Source: Streptomyces sp. NBC_01478
GTDB taxonomy: Bacteria; Actinomycetota; Actinomycetes; Streptomycetales; Streptomycetaceae
Direction of reading: 5' to 3'
Length of the DNA: 64,000 bases
Assembly (NCBI RefSeq): GCF_036227225.1
Contig: NZ_CP109444.1
Location: 7,855,501 to 7,919,500, forward strand
Part shown: in pieces, positions 61,923-64,000 of the stretch
Layout of the letters: every line of letters starts with the position of its first letter
How positions within the stretch are numbered: the first letter of the stretch is position 1
The notes under the pieces: model-generated
What the model saw: the letters and a program-made list of their open reading frames with translations, nothing else
Told to the model about the DNA's origin: nothing
The model's database searches: none
Program-made: the position numbers and the translations under genes

Positions 61923-62008
61923 CGCTCCTCCGGTGGACCGGTGTTCAGTGCGGCGGGCTGGTCGGGGCCGGGCTCGTCCGCGGTCAGGTGGAGCCGGGTG
62001 GCGCTCAA
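61919..62008 (-). CDS. Hybrid micro-ORF 2 between mcrB and mcrC (29 residues)
   Basis: TTG 62008 to TGA 61919. The N-terminus MSATRLHLTADEPGP resembles the McrC start (MSPASLHLTVDETGP), and the end GPPEER resembles the McrB end (AWVEER). It overlaps micro-ORF 1 and mcrC by TTGA at both ends and has its own GGAGGAG. No domain; probably a relic of junction duplication that passes ribosomes on to mcrC. Confidence 0.6.
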   Translation of the reverse strand: MSATRLHLTADEPGPDQPAALNTGPPEER

Positions 62009-62088
62009 CGCTCCTCCGTCCAGGCGGTGTTCGGCGCGGTGGGGCCGTACTCCTCCTCGACGGTCAGGTGGAGCCGGTCGGCGTTCAA
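62005..62088 (-). CDS. Hybrid micro-ORF 1 between mcrB and mcrC (27 residues)
   Basis: TTG 62088 to TGA 62005. The N-terminus MNADRLHLTV is McrC-like; the rest, EEEYGPTAPNTAWTEER, matches the McrB C-terminus (EEEYGLAALNAAWVEER) at 12 of 17 positions. It overlaps the mcrB stop by TTGA and is preceded by GGAGGAG. It is the clearest evidence that the junction was duplicated in tandem. Confidence 0.65.
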   Translation of the reverse strand: MNADRLHLTVEEEYGPTAPNTAWTEER

Positions 62089-64000
62089 CGCTCCTCCACC
62101 CAGGCCGCGTTCAGCGCCGCGAGCCCATACTCCTCCTCGACGTCGATGCCCGTGCCGTAGAGCTGGTCCTCCAGGAGGGGCAGGATCTGGGTGCGCCAGA
62201 TGAGGTCGAGGCCCTCCGGGCGGGCCGCGGCCGGTTTCATCAGGTACGACGGTCCGATGGCGCGGTCGGCGTCGCCGAGGCGGGAGTTGAGCGCGTCCAG
62301 CAGACGGGCCGCCGTGTCGGGCAGGCCGCGGGCGCGCAGCCAGCGCTCCAACAGGCCGCGCACCGGCGGCAGTTCGGGGGACAGCCGGCGGAACGCGAAG
62401 CGGCGGCGCATCGCCGCGTCCACGAGCGCGATCGAACGGTCGGCGGTGTTCATCGTGCCGATGACGAAGAGATTGCCCGGCAGATGGAACGGGTCGTGTG
62501 GGCTGTACTGCGTGGTGACCGGCTCCTCACGGTACTCCAGCAGGAAGTACAGCTCGCCGAACACCTTCGCCAGATTGGCCCGGTTGATCTCGTCGATGAT
62601 CAGGATGTACGCGTTCGACGGGTCCGTACGGGCTCGCTCGGCCAGCAGTTTCAGCGGGCCCGGCACCACGTCGAACACCACCGAGCCGTTCTCGCCCCGC
62701 ACCGGACGGAAGCCCTCGAAGAAGTCCTCGTAGGTGTACGAGGGGTGGAACTGCACGAGTTCCACCCGGTCGGGACCGGCCAGGTGCCGGGCCAGCGCAC
62801 GGGCGAGATACGTCTTGCCGGTGCCGGGCGGCCCGTGGAAGACCAACTGCCGCTGCTCCTGGAGCTGTTCGGCGGTCTCCCGCAACCAGTCCTGCGGCAT
62901 CAGCAGCTGCGCCGCCAACTCCTCGGTCACAGAGGGCAGTTCGACCGGCTTGGTGACATCGGCCTCGATGAGCGGCTCGGCCACCACGTCCTCAAGCCCG
63001 GCCCGCTCGGCGAGTTCGGCGGCGACGCTGCTGATGTCGTAGACCGCGGGCGGCCGGGTCAACTGGGCCTGCACCGCCTCGGGGAGCTGGGCACGGTGCA
63101 GCGGCCGGTCGGCGGTGGCCCAACGCACCGGGCGGCGACGGGCGTTGTCGGGGCCGTCGGAGAGGTCGTACGACGGCGGGCCCTGGAGGGTGCCGACGTG
63201 GACGTCGTGCGGAGTGACGGTGACGATCACATCGCCGGGCTTCATCACCGAGAGGAACGCGTGCAGTTGGTAGGTGGCCTGGCCGCGGAGCTGGGCGCTG
63301 GCGTCGGGCATCGCCTCCGCGACCACGCGCTGCACCTGCGGCTTGGTGGAGTCGGCGGGGATGTCCGGCATCTCCAGCCAGGACAGCGAGCAGTAGCCCT
63401 GGGCGAGCCAGGACGGGACGAAGTTGGTGCCGTCCACGTTGTATCCGCGTATCAGCCAACCGCGTTGCGCGTGCTCGGCCGCGCGCCGCCGCCAACTGCC
63501 CTGCCAGGGCTCGGCGTAGAAGTCGACCGGGGCTCCCGACCGGGCCTCCAGGGTCTGGCGGAGGGTGAGCAGATCGCGGTCCTGGTCGCCGGTCGGCTCG
63601 GGCAGGTCGGCGGCGAAGGCCTTGAGGATCTCCTGCTTGTGATAGACGCTCGCGATGGGCTGGAACACGTCCGGGAAGAGCAGATACAGCAGGATGTGGA
63701 TCTGCGCGCGCCCCTTCTTGTGCCCCACCGACTCCTGGATCGCGAAGCACTCGGCGCGGAACCGCCACGGGTCGCCGAGGATCGACTCGCGCTCCGGCAG
63801 AGGCAGTCCGGCGAGCCGCTCCACCAGCAGGACCAGGATCTGGAACTGCGCCCAGCGGTAGTTCAGGAAACCCTGGCCTCCGTTGATGAACCCGCCTAGA
63901 CCGCTCTCCAGATCGGCGGGAATCGCCACCGTCCGGTCGGCCCAGGACAGCACCCCGTCGATGATCTCCCGCTTCTTGGGCAGCCCTATCTGCTCGGGCA
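62085..64000 (-). CDS. mcrB: McrB-like AAA+ GTPase (5' end outside window)
   Basis: At least 638 residues; the frame is open to the window edge, so GTG 63953 may not be the start. The C-terminal AAA+ module has Walker A GPPGTGKTYLARAL, Walker B AYILIIDEINRANLAKVFGE, and the McrB signature MNTADRSIALVDAAMRRRF. Upstream, GWLIRGYNVDG through KPGDVIVTVTPHDVHVGTLQGP resembles a PUA/EVE-like module that could read modified bases. McrB rings translocate on DNA and load McrC. It ends in the first of three TTGA overlaps leading to mcrC. Confidence 0.88.
   Translation of the reverse strand, partial: PEQIGLPKKREIIDGVLSWADRTVAIPADLESGLGGFINGGQGFLNYRWAQFQILVLLVERLAGLPLPERESILGDPWRFRAECFAIQESVGHKKGRAQIHILLYLLFPDVFQPIASVYHKQEILKAFAADLPEPTGDQDRDLLTLRQTLEARSGAPVDFYAEPWQGSWRRRAAEHAQRGWLIRGYNVDGTNFVPSWLAQGYCSLSWLEMPDIPADSTKPQVQRVVAEAMPDASAQLRGQATYQLHAFLSVMKPGDVIVTVTPHDVHVGTLQGPPSYDLSDGPDNARRRPVRWATADRPLHRAQLPEAVQAQLTRPPAVYDISSVAAELAERAGLEDVVAEPLIEADVTKPVELPSVTEELAAQLLMPQDWLRETAEQLQEQRQLVFHGPPGTGKTYLARALARHLAGPDRVELVQFHPSYTYEDFFEGFRPVRGENGSVVFDVVPGPLKLLAERARTDPSNAYILIIDEINRANLAKVFGELYFLLEYREEPVTTQYSPHDPFHLPGNLFVIGTMNTADRSIALVDAAMRRRFAFRRLSPELPPVRGLLERWLRARGLPDTAARLLDALNSRLGDADRAIGPSYLMKPAAARPEGLDLIWRTQILPLLEDQLYGTGIDVEEEYGLAALNAAWVEER

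Larger units (their letters stand above)
61895..62122 (-). repeat. Triplicated mcrB/mcrC junction (units of 80 and 86 bp)
   Basis: Three copies of the block ending GGAGGAGCGTTGA occur with TTG starts at 62088, 62008 and 61922. Each is followed by a CGGCTCCACCTGACC-like segment; the three blocks diverge between. The copies join the 3' end of mcrB to the 5' end of mcrC in tandem. Confidence 0.85.

Overview
The window is very GC-rich, uses GTG and TTG starts freely, keeps genes a few bases apart or overlapping, and carries the GlgE alpha-glucan cluster, a ScARP-type toxin, HelD, two-component/ABC export units and many secreted enzymes. This is a Streptomyces chromosome. From memory, the gene order resembles the S. 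coelicolor segment around SCO5435 to SCO5465 (glgE as SCO5443, ScARP as SCO5461, CabD as SCO5464); no comparison was run.

Layout. 1-8.1 kb: the 3' end of a dicarboxylate symporter, a DUF2127 membrane protein, an AAA+ ATPase, an NAD-binding epimerase divergent from an Lrp/AsnC regulator, a MerR regulator coupled to a thioredoxin, and a HelD-type RNA polymerase-recycling ATPase. 8.1-22.6 kb: the alpha-glucan cluster. glgE-treS-mak-glgB reads leftward as one operon (trehalose to maltose to maltose-1-phosphate to linear glucan to branched glucan), and glgP reads rightward. A subtilisin-like protease lies between the two. glgB carries an N-terminal low-complexity extension of about 880 residues that includes an 18-bp minisatellite. 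22.6-27.2 kb: a DUF1990 protein and two paralogous M4 metalloproteases. 27.4-36.1 kb: two heterodimeric ABC exporters with asymmetric ATP sites around an aldo/keto reductase. 36.2-39.8 kb: an ABC ATPase/permease pair with its kinase and response regulator. 39.8-46.4 kb: a Tat sulfatase, the debranching enzyme GlgX, and two L,D-transpeptidase lipoproteins. 46.4-52.8 kb: enoyl-CoA hydratase, an anti-sigma-type ATPase with a TTA codon, a NodB-like lipoprotein coupled to a beta-propeller lipoprotein, a secreted ADP-ribosyltransferase, GNAT, MerR and an EF-hand protein. 52.8-60.6 kb: a leuA paralog behind a leucine leader peptide and coupled to an ABC ATPase, GntR, AraC with its likely target dehydrogenase, an F420-type reductase, a GH25 protein and a secreted PI-PLC. 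60.7-64 kb: a McrBC-type type IV restriction system, truncated at the window edge.

The least ordinary structures are: (1) the mcrB/mcrC junction, where a stop/start overlap and its flanks have been triplicated to give two hybrid micro-ORFs; (2) the giant repetitive GlgB extension; (3) Streptomyces intergenic repeats that have become coding sequence inside one ABC exporter; (4) the leuA leader with a 15-residue, leucine-rich, probably leaderless peptide and competing hairpins; (5) several clean operators (32107-32143, 36125-36146, 18411-18435, 57081-57113). No tRNA, rRNA, CRISPR array, insertion sequence or phage gene was recognised.
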